Positions 35,048-43,024 of a DNA stretch of 64,000 nt are shown here, piece by piece (the stretch's first letter is position 1; each line of letters opens with the position of its first letter). A model generated the notes under the pieces. The model was not told the DNA's origin and ran no database searches. It was given only the letters and a program-made list of their open reading frames with translations. The stretch comes from Mucilaginibacter sp. KACC 22773 (GTDB taxonomy: Bacteria; Bacteroidota; Bacteroidia; Sphingobacteriales; Sphingobacteriaceae), in the NCBI RefSeq assembly GCF_028736215.1, contig NZ_CP117883.1:2356001-2420000 (forward strand), read 5' to 3'. The position numbers and the translations under genes are program-made.

Positions 35048-35275
35048 TCAACTCACCTGGGCTGCAAGTTCGTCAATCCAACTTGACAGGTAAGGCTCGG
35101 TACCTGTTAACCTTATCCATTCGCCATCGGCTTCCTGCGCTATTACCAGGTGCAGTGTGCCATCAACCGACTTAAATTCATATGCTTTTGTAAAATTGCC
35201 GTAAGCAATGGGTTCTAACGTGCCATCAATGGTACTGTCGGTGCCGGTTAATGTGGCTTCAATTTGCTGTTCCAT
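35048..35275 (-). CDS. small conserved-looking hypothetical protein
   Basis: This 75-residue acidic protein has no recognised family. The sequence is well formed, with beta-like segments AYEFKSVDGTLHLVIAQ and GEWIRLTGTEPYLSSWIDEL, and normal codon use on the minus strand converging on exuT. No signal peptide or membrane segment. Called as a gene because of composition and the open ATG start, not because of a family hit. Confidence 0.6.
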   Translation of the reverse strand: MEQQIEATLTGTDSTIDGTLEPIAYGNFTKAYEFKSVDGTLHLVIAQEADGEWIRLTGTEPYLSSWIDELAAQVS

Positions 35276-35378
35276 AATTTATAATTTTAATACTAACACG
35301 CGTTATTGCTTTGTGTTTGCAATATATTGGTTAGCATCAGTGTAAATCTTCAATCCCAAAAAACATTATCTTTAACAC

Positions 35379-35642
35379 GTGAAAAACTTACAGCCCGACC
35401 CCAAAGTATTGATTGATATTGTACAAACACCCATGCCTTATGGTAAATATAAAGGCACAATAATTGCCGATATACCAATCAGTTACCTGGAGTGGATGAG
35501 CGGTAAAGGTTTTACAAAAGATAAGCTTGGGATGATGTTATCTACCGTTTTTGAGATCAAGACAAATGGTTTAGGCGAGATTTTGTTTATGGTGCGCAAA
35601 TCACTGAATAAAGGCCAGGGCATTAGCCCGAAATTGAAGTAG
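35379..35642 (+). CDS. DUF3820 family protein
   Basis: An 87-residue protein of the DUF3820 (putative quorum-sensing-regulated virulence factor-like) family. The diagnostic stretch is MPYGKYKGTIIADIPISYLEW followed by GFTKDKLGMMLSTVFEIKTNGL. The start codon is GTG at 35379. Members are small proteins often near nucleic-acid enzymes; function is unsettled. The stop codon is directly followed by a heptad array. Confidence 0.85.
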   Translation: MKNLQPDPKVLIDIVQTPMPYGKYKGTIIADIPISYLEWMSGKGFTKDKLGMMLSTVFEIKTNGLGEILFMVRKSLNKGQGISPKLK

Positions 35643-35726
35643 TGTTAAGTTAATAGTACTAAGTCTTAAGTCAAAAGTAAAATTATTCTTTTTTGACTTA
35701 AAACTTAAGACTTTCGACTAAAGACT
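35643..35726. repeat. heptad array CTTAAGT with inverted arm
   Basis: ACTAAGT CTTAAGT CAAAAGT (35654-35674) is mirrored by GACTTAA AACTTAA GACTTTC GACTAAA GAC (35693-35726). The two arms are partly complementary around an AT-rich loop. Confidence 0.7.
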
Positions 35727-35836
35727 ATCCGTCATTACACTATTAATATAACGGTAGCTTAAAGTGACCAATTGATGACCATCCGCCTGTAAGGTATCCT
35801 GCGTATATCCGACTAACAGTAAAAACATAAATAATT

Positions 35837-36487
35837 ATGAAAAAGTTGATGTTATATATTGCCGGCCTATTTTTATTTGTAGGCTGTGCAAACGGACAAC
35901 CTAACCAGGATGCGATGGCCCCGTTGCCAAAACCCAAAACAGGCGAAGCCCTGGCTACCTTTGGCGGCGGATGTTTCTGGAGTATGAGCGAGGCCATGTC
36001 TGAGCTTAAAGGGGTAAACAAGGTTATTTCGGGATATGCAGGTGGAAGTACCAAAAATCCGACGTATGAAGATGTTAGCACCCGCACCACTAACCATGCC
36101 GAAACAGTGCAGATTTATTATGATCCTAAGGTGATTAGCTATGCTACAATTGCCGAAGCTTTCTTTTTTGCACACGACCCAACTACGTTAAACCGCCAGG
36201 GGCCTGACGAAGGCACAGATTACCGTTCGATAGCTTTTTACCGTACGCCCGAAGAGAAAAATATCCTGCTGGCTACAATTAAAAAAGTAAATGAATCAAA
36301 GCATTACAATAACCCGGTAGTTACACAGGTTGTTCCGTTTACCGTATTTTACGCCGCCGAAAATTATCACCAGGGCTATTACAAAACTCATTTAAGCCAG
36401 CCCTATATTGCCTCGGTATCAACACCCAAAGTGCTGAAATTCAGGAAAGCGATGGCGGCGGAGTTGAAGCCGGAGTTTGCGAAGTAA
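35837..36487 (+). CDS. msrA: peptide methionine sulfoxide reductase A, probable lipoprotein
   Basis: This 216-residue MsrA reduces methionine-S-sulfoxide in damaged proteins. The catalytic cysteine is in FGGGCFWSMSEAM; VISGYAGGSTKNPTYEDVST and NHAETVQIYYDP follow, and HQGYYKTH is the C-terminal block. The N-terminus MKKLMLYIAGLFLFVGCANG has a hydrophobic stretch and lipobox-like FVGC, so the enzyme is likely anchored outside the cytoplasm. It is monocistronic. Confidence 0.93.
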   Translation: MKKLMLYIAGLFLFVGCANGQPNQDAMAPLPKPKTGEALATFGGGCFWSMSEAMSELKGVNKVISGYAGGSTKNPTYEDVSTRTTNHAETVQIYYDPKVISYATIAEAFFFAHDPTTLNRQGPDEGTDYRSIAFYRTPEEKNILLATIKKVNESKHYNNPVVTQVVPFTVFYAAENYHQGYYKTHLSQPYIASVSTPKVLKFRKAMAAELKPEFAK

Positions 36488-36768
36488 GAAGCCCAAACCC
36501 CTCTAAAGCTCCCCTGAAGGGGAGACTTGAAAAATTGAATTCTAAGAGGCTGTCTACAAAAATTCGTCATTGAGTATCCATCAGGTAAAACCTGAAAAAA
36601 ATCGTTATGACGTGCAACGGATATAGTTAAACAAATGTTGTAAACTACCGTCATTGCGAGTATCCATCAGCTTCGGCTGGAAAAAACAGTAATGACATGG
36701 TTGCAAATGGGGTTATTCTGGGTACCATCAGATTTGCGCTTCCTTTTAAAAAGCGGTGGAAAAGTGCG

Positions 36769-36878
36769 ATTCCCCTCTTGAGAGGGGCGGAGGGGTGTGT
36801 TATGCACGCGCAATGAAACGCGGAAAAACACACCCCTGCCAACGCACCTCCTACCGTGCCCCCTCTCGAGAGGGGAAT
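36769..36878. repeat. CCCCTCTTGAGAGGGG composite inverted repeat
   Basis: ATTCCCCTCTTGAGAGGGGC and GGAGGGGTGTGTT (36769-36801) are mirrored by AACACACCCCT and CCCCCTCTCGAGAGGGGAAT (36826-36878). Each end is itself a palindrome. Confidence 0.7.
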
Positions 36879-36913
36879 GAAAAATACACTTGATAATCAA
36901 TGTATTATAATCA

Positions 36914-36990
36914 TGTCATAGCGAGGTACGAAGCAATCCGAACTATGTGGGACTTACCATGTAGGAGATTGCTTCGTACCTCGCAATGAC
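36914..36990. repeat. GTCATTGCGAGGTACGAAGCAATC inverted repeat
   Basis: TGTCATAGCGAGGTACGAAG...CAATC (36914-36938) and GATTGCTTCGTACCTCGC...ATGAC (36967-36990) are near-perfect arms with a loop of 28 bp. Third member of the family also found at 6621 and 13385. Confidence 0.75.
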
Positions 36991-37031
36991 GGATTTTTTA
37001 CGTGCCTTTCCCATTTTTTCAGAGGGCCGGC

Positions 37032-38156
37032 TTACAATTTATTAAACCATCCCTTTTTCCAGAATATGTATATCTGCACAATGGCTATCAAAAACATAAA
37101 AACTATGGCATAAACATATCCGTGCCGCCAGTAAAGTTCGGGCATATTGTCGGGGATGATGTGGCCTTTATCGTCCTGACGGGAAAAGTTCATACCGTAA
37201 ATACCCGCTATAAAAGTTAAGGGAATAAATATTGCCGAAATAATGGTCAGCACCTTCATAATCTCGTTCATGCGGTTGCTCACCATAGATAAGTAAAGGT
37301 CGATGATGCTGGAGGTTACCTCTTTGTAGTTTTCAATCAAATCCATCGCCTGGATGCAATGGTCATAGGCATCGCGCAAAAATAGCTTAACTTCGGGTGT
37401 TATCAATGGACTGTCTGAGCGGATCATGTCGTTTATCTTATCCCGCTCGGGCCAACTTGCCCGGCGGATGATGATAAGCGTCCGCTTTATTTGCTGCGAA
37501 TTGAACATGATGCTTTTATCAGCATCGGTGTAAACCTTATCTTCAATGGCATCCAGTTTGTCGCCTATCTGCGCAAGCAAAATAAAATACGTGTCGATAA
37601 TAGTATCTGTAAGGGCGTAACACATGTATCCGGGCCCTGCCGTGCGGATGGCACCTTTACCTGCCTTTAACCGTGCTTTAACGGCCTCGAAGCACTCCAC
37701 ATAGTCTTCCTCAAAACTGATGATCAGGTTATCTTTTATAATGGCCGAAAACTGGTGGTTAATCAGTTCATCTTCTTTATTAAAATGCACAATCCGGCTG
37801 GTGCTAAAAGCATAATTTTCATACTCATCAAATTTGGGGCGTTGATGAACGTTGGCAATATCCTCTAAAACCAACGGGTTTATCTTCAGGTGTTCGCCAA
37901 TCTGTTCAATCAGCCGGGCATCGCCAAGGCCATTGATTTTTATCCAGTGGGTATGGTTATCGCATTTTTTTAACTGCGCTAATATCACCTTAATGTCCTT
38001 ACCTTCGGATGTTATTAGCTCATCCTTATTATAGCTAAACATGGCTATGTGCGGCTTAAGAGCGCCCTCGGGCACACGAATCATCCCGGGGCTGTCGCCA
38101 ACATTTCCTGCATTGCGGCGGGCATTATACTTAACCCTTTTTATCAGATTATTCAT
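37032..38156 (-). CDS. corA: CorA-family magnesium/cobalt transporter
   Basis: This 374-residue protein has a large N-terminal cytosolic domain and two C-terminal helices. The pore signature GMN is present in FIAGIYGMNFSRQDDKGH, preceded by the long stalk helix and LTIISAIFIPLTF. It forms a pentameric Mg2+ (Co2+, Ni2+) channel. The C-terminal end FWKKGWFNKL is basic, as usual. Its start codon follows the wbqC stop with no intervening base, so the two are surely co-transcribed. Confidence 0.94.
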   Translation of the reverse strand: MNNLIKRVKYNARRNAGNVGDSPGMIRVPEGALKPHIAMFSYNKDELITSEGKDIKVILAQLKKCDNHTHWIKINGLGDARLIEQIGEHLKINPLVLEDIANVHQRPKFDEYENYAFSTSRIVHFNKEDELINHQFSAIIKDNLIISFEEDYVECFEAVKARLKAGKGAIRTAGPGYMCYALTDTIIDTYFILLAQIGDKLDAIEDKVYTDADKSIMFNSQQIKRTLIIIRRASWPERDKINDMIRSDSPLITPEVKLFLRDAYDHCIQAMDLIENYKEVTSSIIDLYLSMVSNRMNEIMKVLTIISAIFIPLTFIAGIYGMNFSRQDDKGHIIPDNMPELYWRHGYVYAIVFMFLIAIVQIYIFWKKGWFNKL

Positions 38157-38774
38157 CTACAAATAATTTATGGCCTGCGGGCCCTGGTTAAACAGTAAAT
38201 CGACAATGCTCAAATTTTGCAGGAAGCCTTGCCGGTCTTCAAAAACCTGAAAATACGGTTTTTGTTGTAACTCTGTTTCTTTTTTTGGGTGGATGGACGC
38301 ACGAAAGTCGGGAACCGAAGGATATTCGGCATGATATTCGGATGTGTACTGCAGCTCCGTTTTAATTTTGAGGAATTTGAACAGCAATTGTAAAAGCTCC
38401 TGGTTGTAATCAAATAAATAGGTTACCTGTTTTTGCTTGTCATAAAACCGGGCAAAATCGGCCTCGTAATATTCAAAATACGCCGAGCTACGGTAACACG
38501 CACCAAGGCTAAGCCAGTGCAGGCGCTGCCAGTCAAAATCATAGCTTATTTTAACATCTTTAACTTTGGTATGTGTTTTTGAACCTTTTACCACCGGTAC
38601 CACCAATGTAAGTATACCCTCGGGCGAATAGATATTTGCCCGGTTGCGGTAAGTTTGTTTGGGAAAATGTTCTTCTCTTTCTATCAGTATATCAGGCTTG
38701 TACGTGTTTAATTGTACAAAGTATTCAACCGGCGGAAGATAAAACATAGGTAATACAGCACCTTTTTCAATCAT
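38157..38774 (-). CDS. WbqC-like family protein
   Basis: A 205-residue member of the WbqC family found in O-antigen/lipopolysaccharide regions and widely in Bacteroidota. VLPMFYLPPVEYFVQLNTYK, the block HFPKQTYRNRANIYSPEGI with LTLVVPVVKGS, and WQRLHWLSLGACYRSSAYFEYYE are diagnostic. The catalytic role is unproven. ATG at 38774 was chosen. It is divergent from the acyltransferase gene and directly precedes corA. Confidence 0.88.
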   Translation of the reverse strand: MIEKGAVLPMFYLPPVEYFVQLNTYKPDILIEREEHFPKQTYRNRANIYSPEGILTLVVPVVKGSKTHTKVKDVKISYDFDWQRLHWLSLGACYRSSAYFEYYEADFARFYDKQKQVTYLFDYNQELLQLLFKFLKIKTELQYTSEYHAEYPSVPDFRASIHPKKETELQQKPYFQVFEDRQGFLQNLSIVDLLFNQGPQAINYL

Positions 38775-38809
38775 ATATTTTATGTTTGTGGTCAAAATTG
38801 GTTAAAATA

Positions 38810-39694
38810 ATGGTAAAAAAAGGGTTTACAAGGTTAGGGATTTTATTTTTATACCTTACCTCGTTATTGCCCTTTTGGCTTTTATACATCATATCTGATG
38901 TTTTGTTCGTTATTATTTACCACATTGTTCATTACCGCAGGGCAGTGGTCCAGCAAAACCTGGCCAACGCTTTCCCCGAAAAAACTGAAAAGGAACGCCA
39001 CGACATCGAACGAAAATACTATCATTACCTGGCCGATTTGATTGTAGAAACGGTAAAAATGATTACAGTATCTGAAAAACAAATTCAAAAAAGGGTAGTG
39101 GCTACCAATGCCCAATTAGTTCACGAATACTTTGCAAAAGGCAAAAGCATCATAGCGGTGGCAGGTCATTATTGCAACTGGGAAATGGCTGCGCTGAACT
39201 TTAACTTCGTAACTGATAAAAGGTTCATGATAGTTTATAAGCCCTTGAATAACGAAATTTTTAACGATTTTTTTATCCAGATCCGGTCGCGGTTTGGGGG
39301 GCAGCCCATTGCCATGAGACAAACCATGCGTAAAATGGTAGAGTACCGTAAAGAATTAACGGTAAGCGTATTGGTGGGCGACCAAACCCCCGGTGTGAAC
39401 GAGGTAAACTATTTTACCACCTTTTTAAACCAGCCTACAGCGGTTTTCCTGGGCATCGAAAAGATTTCGAAAACAATTGATGCCGCTGTTGTTTTTTACG
39501 ATATGAAACGCGTTAAACGCGGTTATTACACTTATACATTGGTTCCGCTGACAGAAAATCCGAAACAGACCGCAGAGCATGAGTTAACCGAAATGCATGT
39601 GCAATACCTGGAAGGGATGATCAGGAAGGAGCCTCAATATTGGCTATGGAGTCACCGGAGGTGGAAGTTTAAGCCGGAGGACAAACATAAATGA
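38810..39694 (+). CDS. lipid A biosynthesis acyltransferase (LpxL/HtrB-like)
   Basis: A 294-residue membrane-anchored acyltransferase. An N-terminal hydrophobic segment is followed by the HxxxxE motif in VAGHYCNWEMAALNF, then MRQTMRKMVEYRKE and LVGDQTPG. It should add a secondary acyl chain to lipid A at the inner membrane. ATG at 38810 was chosen. It overlaps the GT2 gene by 4 bp (ATGA), so the two are translationally coupled. Which acyl position it modifies is unknown. Confidence 0.9.
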   Translation: MVKKGFTRLGILFLYLTSLLPFWLLYIISDVLFVIIYHIVHYRRAVVQQNLANAFPEKTEKERHDIERKYYHYLADLIVETVKMITVSEKQIQKRVVATNAQLVHEYFAKGKSIIAVAGHYCNWEMAALNFNFVTDKRFMIVYKPLNNEIFNDFFIQIRSRFGGQPIAMRQTMRKMVEYRKELTVSVLVGDQTPGVNEVNYFTTFLNQPTAVFLGIEKISKTIDAAVVFYDMKRVKRGYYTYTLVPLTENPKQTAEHELTEMHVQYLEGMIRKEPQYWLWSHRRWKFKPEDKHK

Positions 39695-40743
39695 TCAGTG
39701 CACCAAAAGTTGCCGTAGTTATTTTAAACTGGAACGGTATTAAATATCTTAAACAATTTCTTCCTTCGGTGATGGCTTCAACCTGGCCCGGGCTTGACGT
39801 TGTTTTGGGAGATAACGCCTCCACAGACGATTCGGTGGCGTTTGTGAAAGAAAACTATCCTACGATAAAGATCATTCAAAATAATGAAAATTATGGCTTT
39901 ACCGGCGGCTATAACCGTGTGCTGGCACAGGTAGATGCTGATTATTATATCCTGCTAAACTCCGATGTTGAGGTGGTACCCGGCTGGATTGAGCCGGTGA
40001 TAGGCCTGATGGAAAGCGACGAAAAGATAGCCGCGGCAGCGCCCAAGCTATTAGCTTATGCCAATAAAGATACATTTGAACACGCCGGGGCGGCCGGTGG
40101 GTTTATTGACGCATACGGTTACCCGTTTTGCCGTGGCCGCATGTTTTATGAAGTTGAAAAAGACCACGGCCAATACCAGCAATCGGGCGAGGTTTTTTGG
40201 GCCTCGGGTGCTTCGTTGTTCATCAAAAAGAAATACTGGGACCTGGCAGGCGGTTTTGACGAATATTTTTTTGCCCACATGGAAGAGATTGACCTGTGCT
40301 GGCGACTGAAAAATATGGGCTATAAAGTGATGTATTGCGCCGAATCTACCGTTTACCACGTGGGCGGCGGTACGCTCAATACCGAAAACCCTTTTAAAAC
40401 TTATCTCAATTTCAGGAACAATCTTTTATTGTTAAAAAAGAACCTGCCTTTCCGGAGGGCATTCTGGGTTATCAGTATCCGCTTTTTAATGGATTTGCTT
40501 GCCCTTATCCGGTTTATGATGGAAGGTAAACGTAAAGATGCCTGGGCCGTAAGCAGGGCACACCAGGCCTTTGTTTTAGGCTTATTTAAGGCAAAAGGTA
40601 AAAGGCAAAAGTCAAAAGGATTATATAATTCACAACTCATAACTCATAACTCAAAAGGCACTTTCCAGGGCAGCATAGTGTGGCAGTTTTTTGTTAAAAA
40701 GAAACGGAAATTTACTGATTTACCGCAGCAGGATTTGGTTTAG
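39691..40743 (+). CDS. glycosyltransferase family 2 with a repeat-encoded C-terminal segment
   Basis: This 350-residue GT2 enzyme has the nucleotide-sugar-binding start VAVVILNWNGIKYLKQF, the GDNASTDDS and YYILLNSDVEVVPG motifs (DxD-like metal site), and FWASGASLFIKKKYWDLAGGF. HMEEIDLCWRLKNMGYKVMY completes the catalytic domain. The C-terminal part has hydrophobic segments and ends SIVWQFFVKKKRKF. Between about residues 300 and 324 the gene contains a ten-unit heptad array (40591-40660) translated as low-complexity KGKRQKSKG and SQLITHNSK. It is coupled to the lipid A acyltransferase, so a role in envelope glycan synthesis is likely; the acceptor is unknown. Confidence 0.9.
   Translation: MISAPKVAVVILNWNGIKYLKQFLPSVMASTWPGLDVVLGDNASTDDSVAFVKENYPTIKIIQNNENYGFTGGYNRVLAQVDADYYILLNSDVEVVPGWIEPVIGLMESDEKIAAAAPKLLAYANKDTFEHAGAAGGFIDAYGYPFCRGRMFYEVEKDHGQYQQSGEVFWASGASLFIKKKYWDLAGGFDEYFFAHMEEIDLCWRLKNMGYKVMYCAESTVYHVGGGTLNTENPFKTYLNFRNNLLLLKKNLPFRRAFWVISIRFLMDLLALIRFMMEGKRKDAWAVSRAHQAFVLGLFKAKGKRQKSKGLYNSQLITHNSKGTFQGSIVWQFFVKKKRKFTDLPQQDLV
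40591..40660. repeat. ten-unit heptad array inside a coding sequence
   Basis: Units in strict 7-bp phase: GCAAAAG, GTAAAAG, GCAAAAG, TCAAAAG, GATTATA, TAATTCA, CAACTCA, TAACTCA, TAACTCA, AAAGGCA. The TAACTCA word is the same as in the array after xerD on the other strand. Confidence 0.85.
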
Positions 40744-40763
40744 TGATGATTGGGAGGGAAAAG

Positions 40764-41405
40764 TCAGGTTATCTCATCAATACTTTGATCAAGTAAATCA
40801 CCATTAACGGGATATGCCCCGGTTTGCCAAATTTTTTTATCAAATGGCGGCAAGGTTTTTTCTTCCGTAAAATGTTCGCCCAATAAATTAAAACTCATAA
40901 ACTCATCGCTACCGGGTTGGCGGATGATTTCAAATTCGGTGTTTGGGAAATTATTTTGGCAATCGCCTTCATCCAGGTACTGTCCCCATAAAAACAAGGT
41001 TTTCTTTCGGTCTTTATCAGTAACGTCAATATAAAAAGCCGACCCAAAATCATCAAAATCAGCTCTTTTTATCGCTCTTGACGTTTTAACAGTAATAATT
41101 TCAACCTGGCCGGTTTTAATGGCGCTTATCTTTTTGGCGTTACTAAGCGGCGTTACAAACTTATTGCAAATAAATACCGCTAAGGCCGAGGCAATAGCTA
41201 AAACGAGTAAACAGGCTATAATTTGAGTTGCCGCCGGTTCCGTTCCAAATTTTTTGTAAATAACATGCAGCGCCATAAAAAGAATAAGGTAAACAACAAC
41301 TGTAGCAGTAACAAAACCCTCCAGGCGCTTATAAAGGCTGGGAAGCTTTTTTAGCTGCTGCTCCTGTTGCTCGGGATTTAGTCCTTTTAGTGTGTATTTG
41401 ATCAT
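40764..41405 (-). CDS. membrane-anchored hypothetical protein
   Basis: A 213-residue protein with no recognised family. Two hydrophobic segments lie at about residues 32-52 and 60-84, followed by a soluble domain from 90 to 213 with alternating beta-like strands (QVEIITVKTSRAIKR, DFDDFGSAFYIDV, KKTLFLWGQYL, EFEIIRQPGSDEF). The topology suggests a cytosolic or periplasmic sensory domain on a membrane hairpin. It converges on the GT2 gene; upstream is aroQ on the same strand, 54 bp away, so the two may be co-transcribed. Confidence 0.75.
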   Translation of the reverse strand: MIKYTLKGLNPEQQEQQLKKLPSLYKRLEGFVTATVVVYLILFMALHVIYKKFGTEPAATQIIACLLVLAIASALAVFICNKFVTPLSNAKKISAIKTGQVEIITVKTSRAIKRADFDDFGSAFYIDVTDKDRKKTLFLWGQYLDEGDCQNNFPNTEFEIIRQPGSDEFMSFNLLGEHFTEEKTLPPFDKKIWQTGAYPVNGDLLDQSIDEIT

Positions 41406-41459
41406 GACTGTTGTTTATCATGTACCTCATGTTATAGACTATTATTATTCAAACGCTTG

Positions 41460-41879
41460 TTATTTGTTCAGAAAATTCTCTACCCCCAGCCTGTATGAGT
41501 CCATACCAAAACCGGCAATAACGCCCTTGCAGCTTGCAGCCAGCATAGAGTGATGCCTGAACTCTTCGCGTTTGTATACATTGGATATATGTACTTCGAT
41601 AACCGGCGTATTGATAGCCGCGATAGCATCGGCAATGGCGATAGAGGTATGGGTGTAAGCACCCGCGTTTATCACAATGCCATCATAACTAAAGCCAATT
41701 TCATGAAGTTTATTTATAATTTCGCCTTCAACATTACTTTGGTAATAGGCTATATCTACGGCCGGGTAACGCGCACGCAGTTGTTCAAGGTAACCTTCAA
41801 AGCTGGTATCGCCGTAAATGGATTTTTCGCGAACGCCGAGCAGGTTTAAATTGGGGCCGTTTATAATTTGTATCTTCAT
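41460..41879 (-). CDS. aroQ: type II 3-dehydroquinate dehydratase
   Basis: This 139-residue enzyme converts 3-dehydroquinate to 3-dehydroshikimate in the shikimate pathway. Motifs: INGPNLNLLGVREKSIYG, with the flexible lid including the catalytic Tyr, YYQSNVEGEIINKLHE, GIVINAGAYTHTS, and VEVHISNVYKREEFRHHS with the catalytic His. Length is normal for the dodecameric type II enzyme. A TAAGTTTG promoter box lies 5 bp before its ATG. Confidence 0.97.
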   Translation of the reverse strand: MKIQIINGPNLNLLGVREKSIYGDTSFEGYLEQLRARYPAVDIAYYQSNVEGEIINKLHEIGFSYDGIVINAGAYTHTSIAIADAIAAINTPVIEVHISNVYKREEFRHHSMLAASCKGVIAGFGMDSYRLGVENFLNK

Positions 41880-41884
41880 TGCTC

Positions 41885-41892
41885 CAAACTTA
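41885..41892 (-). promoter_or_regulatory. -7 box TAAGTTTG abutting the aroQ start
   Basis: Ends 5 bp before the ATG on the minus strand. A very short or absent leader is predicted. Confidence 0.4.
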
Positions 41893-41920
41893 AGTATAAA
41901 TACATTAAATTAAAATCAAT

Positions 41921-42820
41921 TTGGATTGGCGTTCGGCGATAAAAGGTTTCCAGGCTTATTTGAAATTAGAGAAATCGCTGGCCGATAATTCTGTGGAGGC
42001 CTATAGCCGGGATATAGAAAAACTATACCAGTTTGCCGAAACGAAGCCATTTAAGCTGAAGCCGGAAACCATTACTTTAACCGATTTACGCGAATTCATT
42101 ACCTGGGCGGCCGAACTGGGTATGATCCCATCTTCGCAGGCGCGTATCCTATCGGGCATCAAGGCTTTTTACAAATACATGCTGATGGAGGACCTGATAA
42201 AAAATGATCCGTCGGAGTTATTGGAATCGCCCAAAATTCGGCGTAAACTACCCGATACACTCAGTTACCAGGATATTAATAAACTGATAGCCGCCATCGA
42301 TCTATCTAAACCCGAAGGCCCGCGCAACAAAGCGATATTAGAAACCTTATACGGCAGCGGCCTGCGGGTTTCCGAACTAACCGAGCTAAAGCTATCAAAC
42401 CTGTACCTGGATATTGAATTTATAAAAGTTACCGGGAAGGGTAATAAAGAACGCCTGGTACCCATAGGCGCCGAAGCCATCAAAGCCATTAAAATTTATA
42501 TCGAAAACTTACGGGTGCACATCCCCATTAAAAAAGGCGAAGACGATATTGTGTTTTTAAACAGGAGAGGGGCACGCCTAAGCCGCCAGATGATCTTTTT
42601 GATGATCCAGGACCTGGCGCAAACTATCGGCCTGAAAAAAACAATCAGCCCGCACACCTTCCGCCACTCCTTTGCCACCCACCTGGTTGAAGGCGGCGCC
42701 GACCTGCGTGCCGTACAGGAAATGCTGGGCCACGAAAGCATAACCACTACCGAAATTTATACTCACCTGGATAGGGAGTATCTGAAAAGCACGATAAGCC
42801 AGTTTCACCCGAGATCGTGA
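41921..42820 (+). CDS. xerD: site-specific tyrosine recombinase XerD
   Basis: A 299-residue XerD-type recombinase. The N-terminal core-binding domain (about 1-100) is followed by the catalytic domain with Arg149 (LYGSGLRVSEL), Lys173 (VTGKGNKER), His245/Arg248 (SPHTFRHSFATHL), His271 (LGHESITT) and nucleophile Tyr280 (TEIYTHLDREYL), the full catalytic set. It resolves chromosome dimers at dif with XerC/FtsK. The start is TTG at 41921, which fits the family N-terminus. The last codons run into a GTGAGTT array, whose first unit supplies the TGA stop. It sits alone with no element remains, so a housekeeping copy. Confidence 0.95.
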   Translation: MDWRSAIKGFQAYLKLEKSLADNSVEAYSRDIEKLYQFAETKPFKLKPETITLTDLREFITWAAELGMIPSSQARILSGIKAFYKYMLMEDLIKNDPSELLESPKIRRKLPDTLSYQDINKLIAAIDLSKPEGPRNKAILETLYGSGLRVSELTELKLSNLYLDIEFIKVTGKGNKERLVPIGAEAIKAIKIYIENLRVHIPIKKGEDDIVFLNRRGARLSRQMIFLMIQDLAQTIGLKKTISPHTFRHSFATHLVEGGADLRAVQEMLGHESITTTEIYTHLDREYLKSTISQFHPRS

Positions 42821-42885
42821 GTTGTGAGTTGTGAGTTGTGAGTTGTGAGTTGTGAGTTGTGAGTTGTGAGTTGTGAGTTGTGAGT
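42817..42885. repeat. perfect heptad array GTGAGTT, about 10 units
   Basis: An almost perfect GTGAGTT tandem array of 69 bp begins within the xerD stop codon region; bases 42818-42820 are the TGA stop. Complementary-strand words (AACTCAC) match the array inside the GT2 gene. Confidence 0.9.
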
Positions 42886-42990
42886 AAAATAGCCGTCAAG
42901 ATAATCAAAATCCGAAAAAATCTGGCAAATCTGTTTAATCCGGGTTCAGACAAACTGCTGAGGCGGATTTGCTTTCCTTCGCAAAATATG

Positions 42991-43021
42991 CTGCCAACTG
43001 CAAACTCAAAACTGCCAACTG
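42991..43021. repeat. heptad array CTGCCAA/CTGCAAA/CTCAAAA
   Basis: CTGCCAA CTGCAAA CTCAAAA CTGCCAA CTGG runs in period 7 to just before the thioesterase stop (minus strand). Confidence 0.7.
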
Positions 43022-43024
43022 GCG

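Larger units (their letters stand above)
36488..37031. other. 544-bp spacer of nested dispersed repeats
   Basis: Contains two short CGTCATTG...ATGAC hairpin remnants (about 36566-36615 and 36650-36698), the CCCCTCT...AGAGGGG element (36769-36878), a TTGATAATCAA palindrome at 36890-36900 and the long inverted repeat at 36914-36990. No gene is visible. Confidence 0.6.

Noticed and set aside
41921..42820. xerD as an integrase of a mobile element
   Set aside because: Sequence fits housekeeping XerD, and there is no att repeat, tRNA target or element gene around it.
42747..42953. An open frame on the minus strand reading TTHNSQL repeats
   Set aside because: It is the translation of the GTGAGTT array past xerD and overlaps the xerD 3' end; it has no independent support.
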